From Magnetococcales bacterium (GTDB lineage Bacteria; Pseudomonadota; Magnetococcia; Magnetococcales; JADFWU01), in the NCBI GenBank assembly GCA_015234045.1, contig JADFWU010000025.1:1-41115 (forward strand): DNA of 41,115 nucleotides. The letters are read 5' to 3'. This document shows, piece by piece, positions 33,497 through 40,425 of this stretch. Position numbers and translations under genes: made by a program. Position 1 is the stretch's first letter, and each line of letters opens with the position of its first letter. The notes under the pieces were generated by a model. The model made no database searches, was not told where the DNA came from, and was given only the letters and a program-made list of their open reading frames with translations.

Positions 33497-33627
33497 GATG
33501 CTATGCAGGTGACCTGCTTGGCATCATCTGGTCCATGTTCGGTTTTGCTCATGATCATTCCGTTGAGAGTTGTCAGAGAGCGGATCAAACAGAGATGTGT
33601 TGCTTCCTGGCAGAGTATGCGGGCAAT
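33493..33627 (-). pseudogene. pstB remnant upstream of phoB1
   Basis: An open frame on the minus strand encodes IARILCQEATHLCLIRSL, then TTLNGMIMSKTEHGPDDAK, ending CIAS and a stop that overlaps the phoB1 start (ATGA). The first part matches the post-signature TIARALSQEPA region of pstB1. The second matches the start and upstream bases of pstB2 (IRSLxxxNGxIMSNTEHGSDDAK). The nucleotide identity with 35751-35815 is obvious. The Shine-Dalgarno GGAG of pstB2 has become GGAA. It is a deletion scar fusing two pstB pieces. The last 19 codons from ATG 33552 could act as a coupled leader peptide. Confidence 0.85.
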
Positions 33628-33654
33628 GGAAGGAGGCTGTAGCTATCACCTGAT

Positions 33655-33878
33655 CCAGCTGGGAAAAAATTCAGCAATAAAATTTTCTTAAAAGTTACAA
33701 GAAACCCATATCCCATGACTAAATAATGTACACTTTCAAATGTGATGTTATTGTGACTTGTGCGAAAAATATTGATGTAATCATTTTTATGTATTGTTCA
33801 CATGGCTGATTATTTATGACAATTATTGTCATAATGTATTGTGTCTGCCACATAAAATCTCACTCAATGACAGCTTCT
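33655..33878 (-). repeat. Block homologous to the pstS upstream region, copy at phoB1
   Basis: Aligned by eye with 39834-40053 (224 versus 220 bases). Shared landmarks in order are CCAGCTGGGAAAAA, ATAATGTACACTTT, two TGTGA units 11 bp apart, GTGACTTG, AAAAT-TTGATG, TTCA-CAT, and CACTCAATGACAGCTTCT at the far end. Spacing is nearly conserved. It also holds a near-perfect 17-bp palindrome ATGACAATTATTGTCAT (about 33817-33833). Confidence 0.85.
33723..33760 (-). promoter_or_regulatory. Candidate Pho box and -10, phoB1
   Basis: On the minus strand, TCACA (33756-33752) and TCACA (33745-33741) are exactly 11 bp apart, the spacing of Pho-box half-sites. They are followed 12 bases later by CATTAT (33728-33723). 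The same arrangement and spacing recur in front of pstS. The half-sites differ from the E. coli consensus TGTCA, so the assignment rests on spacing and duplication. Confidence 0.5.
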
Positions 33879-33887
33879 TGTGTGGTG

Positions 33888-34032
33888 GTTTCGTCTAAAA
33901 TTGAATAGTCAGCTGTTCCAGCTTTGCTGATGTTTTTGCTCTGATGATCTGTCTCGCATATCAAGAGCGGCGCAAAAACATCACCAGGGCTTCCACTCAG
34001 GTTGTAAGACATTGTCTGATTTTGGGTCGAAC
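33888..34032 (+). repeat. Dispersed ~145-bp inverted-repeat element, copy 3
   Basis: It starts with GTTTCGTCTAAAATTG and ends with the partly complementary ATTTTGGGTCGAAC. Inside are GCTCTGATGATCTG and GCAAAAACATCACCAGGG, with a partly degraded left half of the central repeat (CTTTGCTGATGTTTTTGC). It sits between the 3' end of phoB2 and the block upstream of phoB1, separating the two transcription units. Confidence 0.88.
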
Positions 34033-34062
34033 TCACTATGCCAATAAACAAGGGCTATTACC

Positions 34063-34845
34063 CTATAGCTCGGTACCTGAAGAGTGGGCAGAGGTAGAGG
34101 CGTTGGCACTGTTATCAAGACTCTCTTCGGATTCAGGTGTTTCGTCTGGCTCAGGATCATTACAAAACCGATAGCCTACGCCCCAGATGGTTTCCACGTA
34201 CTTTCCAGCTTCACCCAGTTTTTCACGCAGGCATTTCACATGGGCATCCACTGTGCGGGTTTGCACAAACGAATTGACCCCCCAGATTTCACTGAGCAGC
34301 TTGTCCCGGCTTTTAACTTGTCCTCTACGGGCCAAGAATGTGCAGAGCATTTTGAACTCAGTATTGGTCAGAAAAACCTCTTTCTGCTGAACCCAAACTC
34401 GATGTGCGTCATGATCAACAGTCAAAAAGCCAAAATTGGTTGTACGATTTTCTGGACTATTGTCCGGCTTGGTGCGTCGCAGAATGGCGCGAATACGTAA
34501 AAGCAGTTCACGAATTTGGAATGGTTTGACAACGTAGTCATCGGCCCCCACTTCAAAGCCGATCACTTTATCAATCTCTTCACTCTTTGCGGTGAGGATT
34601 AGAACAGGAATGGAACGGGTTCGGGAATCATCACGAAGACGACGACACACCTCAATGCCATAAATACCGGGCAACATCAGATCCAATACAACCAAGTCCG
34701 GGTATGGTTCTTTAAGTGCGAGTCTTAAGCCGTCTTCTCCGGTGAGTGATGATATGGTGTCATAGCCTTCGCGCTTTAGATTGTACTCAAGCGTGGTGTT
34801 GAGATCTTCCTCATCTTCAATAATAAGAATGCGGTCCTTGGTCAT
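34063..34845 (-). CDS. phoB2: Phosphate regulon response regulator PhoB, copy in the pst operon
   Basis: Response regulator of 260 residues, the same length as phoB1. The receiver phosphoacceptor is in VVLDLMLPG (D55), with T85 and K107, and the C-terminal winged helix has TNTEFKMLCTF and TRTVDAHVKCLREKLG. PhoB activates pst and phosphate-scavenging genes when phosphorylated by PhoR. The start at ATG 34845 is preferred because ATCATGACCAAGGACC is shared with phoB1; a TTG at 34857 is the alternative. It lies 141 bases after pstB2. A hairpin (34932-34969) and an AT-rich stretch with TTGTAA-N17-TTTATA in that gap may give it a separate promoter. phoR and phoU are absent from the window. Confidence 0.93.
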   Translation of the reverse strand: MTKDRILIIEDEEDLNTTLEYNLKREGYDTISSLTGEDGLRLALKEPYPDLVVLDLMLPGIYGIEVCRRLRDDSRTRSIPVLILTAKSEEIDKVIGFEVGADDYVVKPFQIRELLLRIRAILRRTKPDNSPENRTTNFGFLTVDHDAHRVWVQQKEVFLTNTEFKMLCTFLARRGQVKSRDKLLSEIWGVNSFVQTRTVDAHVKCLREKLGEAGKYVETIWGVGYRFCNDPEPDETPESEESLDNSANASTSAHSSGTEL

Positions 34846-34931
34846 GATGCTACCCAATCATTTGTAAAGCGTTACATTTTGTTGTGTATAAAATAATAAA
34901 AACAATGCATTACAATAATTGGAAGAGGGCG

Positions 34932-34969
34932 TGGCCTTGAAGCCGAAAAACAATGTGACTTCAAGGCCA
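34932..34969 (-). other. Hairpin between pstB2 and phoB2
   Basis: An 11-bp perfect stem TGGCCTTGAAG/CTTCAAGGCCA with a 16-nt loop lies 18 bases after the pstB2 stop. It has no T-run in the direction of transcription, so it may be a processing or partial attenuation signal lowering phoB2 relative to pst mRNA. Confidence 0.6.
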
Positions 34970-34986
34970 TCGCTATCCGCTATAGA

Positions 34987-35784
34987 TCAGCCATAACGGC
35001 CTTCGATATAATCTGCGGTCTCTTTTTGTTGCGGATCGGAGAAGACTTTTTCAGTGCCACCATGTTCGATCATTTTGCCCATCAACATGAAAATGCACTC
35101 ATCACTGGCACGGCGGGCTTGGGCCATGTTGTGTGTTACGATCAGAATTGAATACTCACCGCGCAGACGCCAAATCAACTCTTCAACGGCTTCCGTTCCT
35201 TTTGGATCAAGTGCGGAACAGGGTTCATCCATCAACAGTACTTTCGGTTTGACCGGCAGAAGTCGGGCAATGCAAAGTTTCTGTTGCTCTTCCAGAGAAA
35301 GGAATGTTGCTTTGTCGTTGAGCCGGTCTTTAACCTTGTCCCACAACACCACCTCACGTAGCGATTTCTCAACAATGTCATTTTGCTCACTGCGAGAGAG
35401 TCGTTCCGATTTCTCATTGTGAATATGCCAACCAAACAGAACATTCTGTCTGATGGACAAGGGCAGTGGGTTGGGCCGTTGAAACACCATGCCCACCTGT
35501 TTGCGAAGTTGAGACAGTTCAACATCGCCGTCATAGATATTTTTATCAAAGATCTGGATAGAGCCATTGATGCGAACATAGCCGAGCCGTTCATTGATTC
35601 GGTTAAAGCTACGCAACAGCGTGGTTTTTCCACATCCAGAAGGACCAATCAAAGAGGTGATGATGCCCTCTTTGATGTTGGAATTAATGTCAAACAGCGC
35701 CTGAAAGGTGCCGTACCACAGGTTCATTTCTTCAGTGCGGATGACGTACTTGGCATCATCTGAGCCATGTTCGGTATTGCTCAT
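34987..35784 (-). CDS. pstB2: Phosphate ABC transporter ATPase with degenerate signature (PstB2)
   Basis: Pst-type ATPase of 265 residues. Walker A GPSGCGKTT (Lys 53), Q-loop VFQRPNPLP (Gln 102), Walker B LLMDEPCSALDP (Asp 186, Glu 187) and H-loop VTHNM (His 218) are all intact. The ABC signature, normally LSGGQQQR, reads LSLEEQQK (residues 162-169), so both signature glycines are lost. The DNA is an uninterrupted frame. It therefore has a good nucleotide-hydrolysing half but cannot offer a normal signature to its partner. ATG 35784 has GGAG 5-6 bases upstream; the frame extends 11 codons further. It lies 51 bases after pstB1. Heterodimerisation with PstB1 is inferred from the complementary losses. 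Confidence 0.92.
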   Translation of the reverse strand: MSNTEHGSDDAKYVIRTEEMNLWYGTFQALFDINSNIKEGIITSLIGPSGCGKTTLLRSFNRINERLGYVRINGSIQIFDKNIYDGDVELSQLRKQVGMVFQRPNPLPLSIRQNVLFGWHIHNEKSERLSRSEQNDIVEKSLREVVLWDKVKDRLNDKATFLSLEEQQKLCIARLLPVKPKVLLMDEPCSALDPKGTEAVEELIWRLRGEYSILIVTHNMAQARRASDECIFMLMGKMIEHGGTEKVFSDPQQKETADYIEGRYG

Positions 35785-35835
35785 GATCACTCCGTTGATT
35801 TGCAGAGAGCGGATCAAAAGGATGGGTTGATAGAC

Positions 35836-36606
35836 TCAACCAAAACGCCCTTCGATATAGTCATTGGTTTCTTGGTGTTTAACCCGGCCATTAAACAGAT
35901 CCTTGGTTTCACCAATCTCCACGCATCGGCCATTGAGGAAAAACGCAGTCCGATCCGCCAAGCGTTGTGCTTGTTGAACCAGATTAGTCACCAGAATGAT
36001 GGTCATGTCTTTCTTCAACTCCACCAACACATCTTCGATACGCATGGTGGTGATGGGATCAACAGCAATGGAGAACTCATCCAGCATTAGAAGCGCCGGT
36101 TCTTGAGAGAGTGCGCGGGCAATGGTCAGACGTTGTTGTTGTCCGCCGGAAAGCAGACTGCCAAGCGAGTTCAAGCGATCTTTTACTTCATCCCATAACG
36201 CTGCGCGACGCAGACACCGTTCAACAATTTCGTCCAGATCGTCATTATTGTTCACGCCATTCAGACGTGGTGCCATGGCAACGTTGTTGTAGACTGTCAA
36301 CGGCAGACCCACAGGCAAAGGAAACACAACACCGATCTGACGACGCAGGCCATAGGTGTTTTTCCATTTGCGTACATTGATACCGTCAAACAAAATATCA
36401 CCGGAAACATTCATGTTTTCGGTCATTTGATCCATACGGTTCAGCGCGGTTAAGAAAGATGTCTTGCCACTGTTGGCGGGTCCAATGATGCCGAATATCT
36501 CATTTTTTTGGACATTCAGATTGACACCTGAGATGGCAATGTCATTCCCATAACGAATTTCCAGATTACTCACAGACAGCTGGGAATTTTTCGTGGTATC
36601 TACCAT
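35836..36606 (-). CDS. pstB1: Phosphate ABC transporter ATPase with altered Q- and H-loops (PstB1)
   Basis: Pst-type ATPase of 256 residues. Walker A GPANSGKTS (Lys 48), signature LSGGQQQR (152-159) and Walker B LLMLDEF (Asp 176, Glu 177) are present. The Q-loop is VFPLPVGLP, with Pro 96 replacing Gln, and the H-loop is VTNLVQQA, with Asn 208 replacing the His that is needed for hydrolysis. The D-loop is also changed (SIAVDP for TSALDP). The C-terminal TNDYIEGRFG matches PstB proteins. The start overlaps the pstA stop by 7 bases. With PstB2 it could form a heterodimer with one canonical and one degenerate ATP site. A homodimer would lack a functional H-loop in both sites. Confidence 0.92.
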   Translation of the reverse strand: MVDTTKNSQLSVSNLEIRYGNDIAISGVNLNVQKNEIFGIIGPANSGKTSFLTALNRMDQMTENMNVSGDILFDGINVRKWKNTYGLRRQIGVVFPLPVGLPLTVYNNVAMAPRLNGVNNNDDLDEIVERCLRRAALWDEVKDRLNSLGSLLSGGQQQRLTIARALSQEPALLMLDEFSIAVDPITTMRIEDVLVELKKDMTIILVTNLVQQAQRLADRTAFFLNGRCVEIGETKDLFNGRVKHQETNDYIEGRFG

Positions 36607-37490
36607 TTCTTTGTGCCTCTCAAATACATGCGGAAGGCGATGGATACCGCATTGAGCAGCAATACCAAACCAATCAGCACCAGGGCTACGCCGTAGGGAA
36701 GAGCGTCCGGTACGCCGGGAACCTGTGTGGCAACCACAAACAGATGAAGAGAGAGCGCCATGGTCTGATCCATGATGCTTTCAGGTAAGAATGGCAGGAA
36801 AAAAGCCGCACCCGTGAACATGATGGGAGCTGTCTCACCGACAGTTCGAGACACTTCCAGAATGATACCGGTTAAAATACCGCTGGTAGCGTTCGGTAGA
36901 ACCACTTGGCGAATGGTTTGCCAACGGGTGGCACCCATATTCCAACAGGCGACCCGAAATGAATGTGGAACCGATTGAAGCGACTCTTTGGTGGCCACAA
37001 TCACAACCGGCATGGTCATGATGGCCAAGGTCAATGAGGCCGCTAAAATACTGGTGCCCATACCGGCAAAGATCACGAATGCACCAAACCCATGTAGCGC
37101 ATGCACAATGGAAGGCACGCCCGCCAGGTTGATGATGCAGAGATTGATCAAACGTGTGAACCAGTTGTCCGATGAGTACTCACTGAGATACAGCGCAGCC
37201 GCCACACCCAAAGGTACCGATACCAAAAGCGATACCGCCACCAACCAAATGGTGCCCAGCAGCGCAGGGAAAATACCGCCCTCGGTCATTCCATTTCTTG
37301 GAAATTCAAACAGAAATTCAGAGGACAGTATCGGCCCACCTTTGGCGATGAGTGTTATTAAAATGATGAGCACTGGAGCAATCAGCATCAATGTCATCAT
37401 CAAGAACAGTATTCGCAGAATTTTTTCGTTTTTTTGCTTACGGAGATTGAGGTCCGTAGCAGCATAGATATTGCTGGACATGGCGAGCAT
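36600..37490 (-). CDS. pstA: Phosphate ABC transporter permease PstA
   Basis: Inner-membrane permease of 296 residues with about six hydrophobic helices. It pairs with PstC to form the phosphate channel. The cytoplasmic coupling segment is the EAA-type loop FRVACWNMGATRWQTIRQVVLPNATSGI. The conserved Arg-Glu pair in SRTVGETAPIMFTG corresponds to the residues required for phosphate passage in E. coli PstA. The start overlaps the pstC stop by one base (TAATG); a second ATG three codons later is possible. The stop overlaps pstB1 by 7 bases. Confidence 0.95.
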   Translation of the reverse strand: MLAMSSNIYAATDLNLRKQKNEKILRILFLMMTLMLIAPVLIILITLIAKGGPILSSEFLFEFPRNGMTEGGIFPALLGTIWLVAVSLLVSVPLGVAAALYLSEYSSDNWFTRLINLCIINLAGVPSIVHALHGFGAFVIFAGMGTSILAASLTLAIMTMPVVIVATKESLQSVPHSFRVACWNMGATRWQTIRQVVLPNATSGILTGIILEVSRTVGETAPIMFTGAAFFLPFLPESIMDQTMALSLHLFVVATQVPGVPDALPYGVALVLIGLVLLLNAVSIAFRMYLRGTKKW

Positions 37491-38419
37491 TACCCTTTTC
37501 TGATGTCCCGAATGATCAGGTCAGCGGCCAAATTGATAAAGAATGTGACGATGAACAGAAAGATACCAATGGTGAATAAGGCACCATAATGTTCTGAACC
37601 CTGTGCGGTCTCACCCAATTCCGCCGCAATAGTGGCAGTCAAAGCCCGGACTGAATCAAAGATGCTTTCAGGAATGTGTACCGAATGACCCGAAGCCATC
37701 AACACCGCCATGGTTTCACCAAAGCCGCGTCCAAGTCCGAGCAATACCGCGCCTAAAAGGCCGTTTCGCGCCGCTGGCAAGACTACCTTGAACACCACTT
37801 CCCAACGAGATGCGCCCATGGCTTCAGCCGCTTCACGATAGCCATCTGGCACGGCTTTTAACGCATCTTCAGCGATGGATGTGATGATTGGTGCGGCCAT
37901 CAAACCCAAGATAAGGCCCGCATTGAGTACGCCCAATCCCACCGGAACATCAAACACATCAATCACGACTTTGTTCATGATTGACAGGCCGATAAAACCC
38001 CATACCACGGAGGGAATGGCCGCTAACAGTTCAACCAGGATTTTCAGGTATTCGCGGAATTTTCCATCAGCGAATTCAGCAATATAGATGGCAGTGCCCA
38101 GCGAAAATGGGATGGCAATCACCATGGCTAAACCAGTGACCGATGCCGTCCCCGCAATTAAAGCCAGAATACCGTATGTGGCGTTCCACTCGGATGTTGG
38201 TCGCCAGCGTGGCGAAAATAGAAACTCCTGGATGTCCATGGTTTCAAAGATAAAAACACCGCCTTGCTCAACAACAAAAACGATGATGCTGAGAATGAAT
38301 ACAATGGCAGATATGCCACCGATAAACATTACCAGCATGACAAATTTGTCGGTAAACCAGTCGGCATCCAATTGACTGCCAGGTGGCAGAGATGATGCAG
38401 CGTCTTGCTTTGTTGTCAT
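37490..38419 (-). CDS. pstC: Phosphate ABC transporter permease PstC
   Basis: Permease of 309 residues with about six helices. The periplasmic loop contains FLFSPRWRPTSEWNATYGIL, a PstC hallmark. The EAA-type coupling loop is YREAAEAMGASRWEVVFKVVLPAARNGL, and GRGFGETMAVLMASG holds the conserved Arg and Glu of the permeation path. ATG 38419 is chosen with GGGGA 6-7 bases upstream; an upstream in-frame TTG at 38431 is less likely. It follows the pstS terminator hairpin, so expression depends on read-through from pstS or an unseen internal promoter. Confidence 0.95.
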   Translation of the reverse strand: MTTKQDAASSLPPGSQLDADWFTDKFVMLVMFIGGISAIVFILSIIVFVVEQGGVFIFETMDIQEFLFSPRWRPTSEWNATYGILALIAGTASVTGLAMVIAIPFSLGTAIYIAEFADGKFREYLKILVELLAAIPSVVWGFIGLSIMNKVVIDVFDVPVGLGVLNAGLILGLMAAPIITSIAEDALKAVPDGYREAAEAMGASRWEVVFKVVLPAARNGLLGAVLLGLGRGFGETMAVLMASGHSVHIPESIFDSVRALTATIAAELGETAQGSEHYGALFTIGIFLFIVTFFINLAADLIIRDIRKG

Positions 38420-38527
38420 AATGATCCCCAAAACTACAGGGTTAATTCATGTGATTTTGATGTGGGCAACCAAATAAAAAGGTTGCTCAATAACATGAAT
38501 ATCACCAATAAATAGTCATGATAGATT

Positions 38528-38573
38528 AAAAAAGACCCTATGCTTTATAAAAGGGTGCATAGGGTCTTTTTAA
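38528..38573 (-). terminator. Attenuating terminator between pstS and pstC
   Basis: An inverted repeat with AGACCCTATGC/GCATAGGGTCT at its core and A/T-tract extensions (arms about 38528-38543 and 38557-38572) is followed by a T-run on the minus strand. It starts 10 bases after the pstS stop. Partial termination here would give more PstS than membrane components, the usual stoichiometry. Confidence 0.85.
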
Positions 38574-38582
38574 GCGTTTCTT

Positions 38583-39455
38583 TTAGTTACAGGTTACCGC
38601 ACGCGCAGGGGCATAGCCTTTTTTCAGAATGATACACTGGGCTTCGTCAGTCATGATCCAGTCCAGGTATTTTTTTGTTGCGCCTGTTGGTTCTCCGTTG
38701 GTGTACATAAACAGAGGTCGGGCGATGGGATAGCTGCGATCACTGGCTGTGGCAACACTTGGATCGGTGCATTTTTCACCTTCTGCCTTGTTAATACAGG
38801 CCATTTTTACATGGGGAGTGGCGTAGGCCAGACCGGAATATCCGATTGCACAGGGGGTATGCTCTACAAGATCAACCACATCTTTGGAGCCATGCATGTC
38901 CCGAGTGCCCAATTTGTAGTCCCGTTTTTTGCCGAGAACCGCTTTACGGAAGTAGGCGTAGGTACCAGAATTGTTCTGGCGGCTGACCAAGACCATTTTC
39001 TGGCTCTTGCATCCCGGGACTTCAAGACCCAACTGAGTCCACTTGCTGATCTGACCATCTTCACCGTAAATCTCAGCCAATTTGGCAAGGGAGATGGATT
39101 TCATAGGATTGTTTTTATGGACATAAACCGCCAGAGCATCATAGCCGACAATATGTTCCATTGGCTCAATGCCGCGTTTTTTGGCAAGTTTCAGCTCTTT
39201 TGCTTTAATGGAACGGCTTGCATTAGCAATATCAACAGTGCCGTTTACCAATGCTGCGATGCCGGTGCCTGAGCCTCCACCTGTCACCGCTACGGCCACT
39301 TTGGGCTCAACCTTTTGATACTCTTCAGCCCAGGCTTGAGCCACGTTAACCAGTGTGTCTGACCCTTTGTTCTGAATCATGACGCGGGCATCAGCAGCTG
39401 TGCTGAACCCAATGCTACCAGCCAACAATGCCATGGCTATTTTGAACTTTCTCAC
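38583..39455 (-). CDS. pstS: Periplasmic phosphate-binding protein PstS
   Basis: Substrate-binding protein of 290 residues. A signal peptide (about 1-22, cleavage after ADA) is followed by the PBP_like_2 fold. Phosphate contacts are likely at GSDT, GGGSGTG, ASRSI and the RQNNSGTYAYF segment. The start is GTG 39455, with AAGGAG 7 bases upstream and a family-like MRKFKIAMALLAG beginning; 41 additional upstream codons are open but would hide the signal peptide. The sequence contains four Cys residues near the C-terminal third (CAIG, CINK, CTDP, CIIL) plus others that could form disulfides. First gene of the pst-pho operon. Confidence 0.95.
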   Translation of the reverse strand: MRKFKIAMALLAGSIGFSTAADARVMIQNKGSDTLVNVAQAWAEEYQKVEPKVAVAVTGGGSGTGIAALVNGTVDIANASRSIKAKELKLAKKRGIEPMEHIVGYDALAVYVHKNNPMKSISLAKLAEIYGEDGQISKWTQLGLEVPGCKSQKMVLVSRQNNSGTYAYFRKAVLGKKRDYKLGTRDMHGSKDVVDLVEHTPCAIGYSGLAYATPHVKMACINKAEGEKCTDPSVATASDRSYPIARPLFMYTNGEPTGATKKYLDWIMTDEAQCIILKKGYAPARAVTCN

Positions 39456-39657
39456 GTTTAAACTCCTTATATTGATTGATATCGTCCATTCGAACATATT
39501 TAGCGTGCTTGTCTCGATATTTAATATCTTAAGATTGTAAAAAGCTAATATCTTGATCCTTTTCCAGACCTGTTTCATTATGCTAAAAGCTATGAGGATT
39601 CGCTGTATACCGTTGAGGTCAGAGCAAGCGACGGAGCAATGCTATTAATGAAATATT

Positions 39658-39686
39658 AAAAAAAATCGGGGGAAGGGGGTTCCCCC
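39658..39686 (-). terminator. Strong terminator in the pstS leader
   Basis: On the minus strand, a 7-bp stem GGGGGAA/TTCCCCC with a CCCCC loop is followed by GA and eight T residues. It lies about 200 bases before the pstS start and about 210 bases after the candidate Pho-type promoter. No minus-strand gene is visible between it and the promoter, so it ends a short RNA or attenuates pstS. Confidence 0.8.
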
Positions 39687-39833
39687 ATTCAGGCTGGAAA
39701 TTAACTGAGATTCGGCTATGCAACTCCTTTGCGAGCAGATAACTTGAACCCATGGGAACCGGTTGGGATCAAATTTACTCCTTTTGACAGCCGCCGTATC
39801 AATAAAAATAGAGCCGATTGTCACTCACCGAAA

Positions 39834-40053
39834 CCAGCTGGGAAAAATTCCAGCTAAAAAATTTATAGGTGCTGCATCCTCTGTTTTCTGATGTTAGATA
39901 ATGTACACTTTTAGGTGTGAGATTTGTGTGACTTGCACGGAAAATGTTGATGAGACCAAATGTATATATCGTTCATACATTTGATTGCTTGTTAAGATTT
40001 TTGTCACTTTTTATTCACGATTACAGCGTCTGGGTCACTCAATGACAGCTTCT
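39834..40053 (-). repeat. Upstream block of pstS, homologous to the phoB1 block
   Basis: Counterpart of 33655-33878 (see that entry for the shared landmarks). It holds the candidate Pho box and -10, and begins and ends with the same CCAGCTGGGAAAAA and CACTCAATGACAGCTTCT sequences. Conservation of such a long non-coding stretch suggests it contains more than a promoter. Confidence 0.85.
39898..39935 (-). promoter_or_regulatory. Candidate Pho box and -10 upstream of pstS
   Basis: On the minus strand, TCACA (39931-39927) and TCACA (39920-39916) with 11-bp spacing are followed after 12 bases by CATTAT (39903-39898). The predicted transcript starts near 39891. Identical spacing at phoB1 supports function. 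It is about 435 bases from the pstS start, with a terminator between, so a closer second promoter may exist. Confidence 0.5.
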
Positions 40054-40425
40054 ATCGTAATCTAATTCTGGTCTGATAATTGCAATGTAAATTTCAATTC
40101 TCTCTGCTTGAGTTGTATCCATGGTGGATTTGTGACTGGTGGAGATATTGTAACATGTTGTTATTGTTGTTACTTATTGTCTGTTTTCACTGTTGTTATC
40201 AATGGAAGCGGATCATGGTAACATCTTGACAGCACGGGTGATTATGTCGAAACAGGCAAAAATCTCCGTATTAATGACAAGAGCCGGTCGGCACTTATCA
40301 TTATCTGTTTGGCGAGAACATCAGACTATGCGCGCCTGACATCAAGCATCTCAAGTGAATATCGCTCAGCGATTATTACACCGATATGAATGCAGAGTCA
40401 GACGAACTTCAGGATGGATGAATTA
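40054..40425. other. 372-bp gap upstream of the RCC1-repeat gene
   Basis: AT-rich first half (many TTGTTAT stretches), then mixed sequence. A TTGACA occurs at about 40226 without a well-spaced -10 box. A 31-codon frame at 40244-40339 lacks a good ribosome-binding site. Nothing else was recognised. It presumably holds the + strand promoter of the RCC1-repeat gene. Confidence 0.4.

Noticed and set aside
33868-33878. CTGTCAT near the end of the duplicated block as the Pho box
   Set aside because: Only one half-site fits the consensus and it is far upstream. The TCACA pair next to a -10-like box, conserved with exact spacing in both copies, is the better candidate.
34987-36606. Degenerate PstB motifs as sequencing error or pseudogenes
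   Set aside because: Both frames are full length without shifts, the changed codons differ by more than one base where checked (for example CCT for Gln), and the remaining motifs are intact.
40244-40339. 31-codon frame upstream of the RCC1-repeat gene
   Set aside because: Poor ribosome-binding site, no hydrophobic or other pattern, and length within chance expectation.
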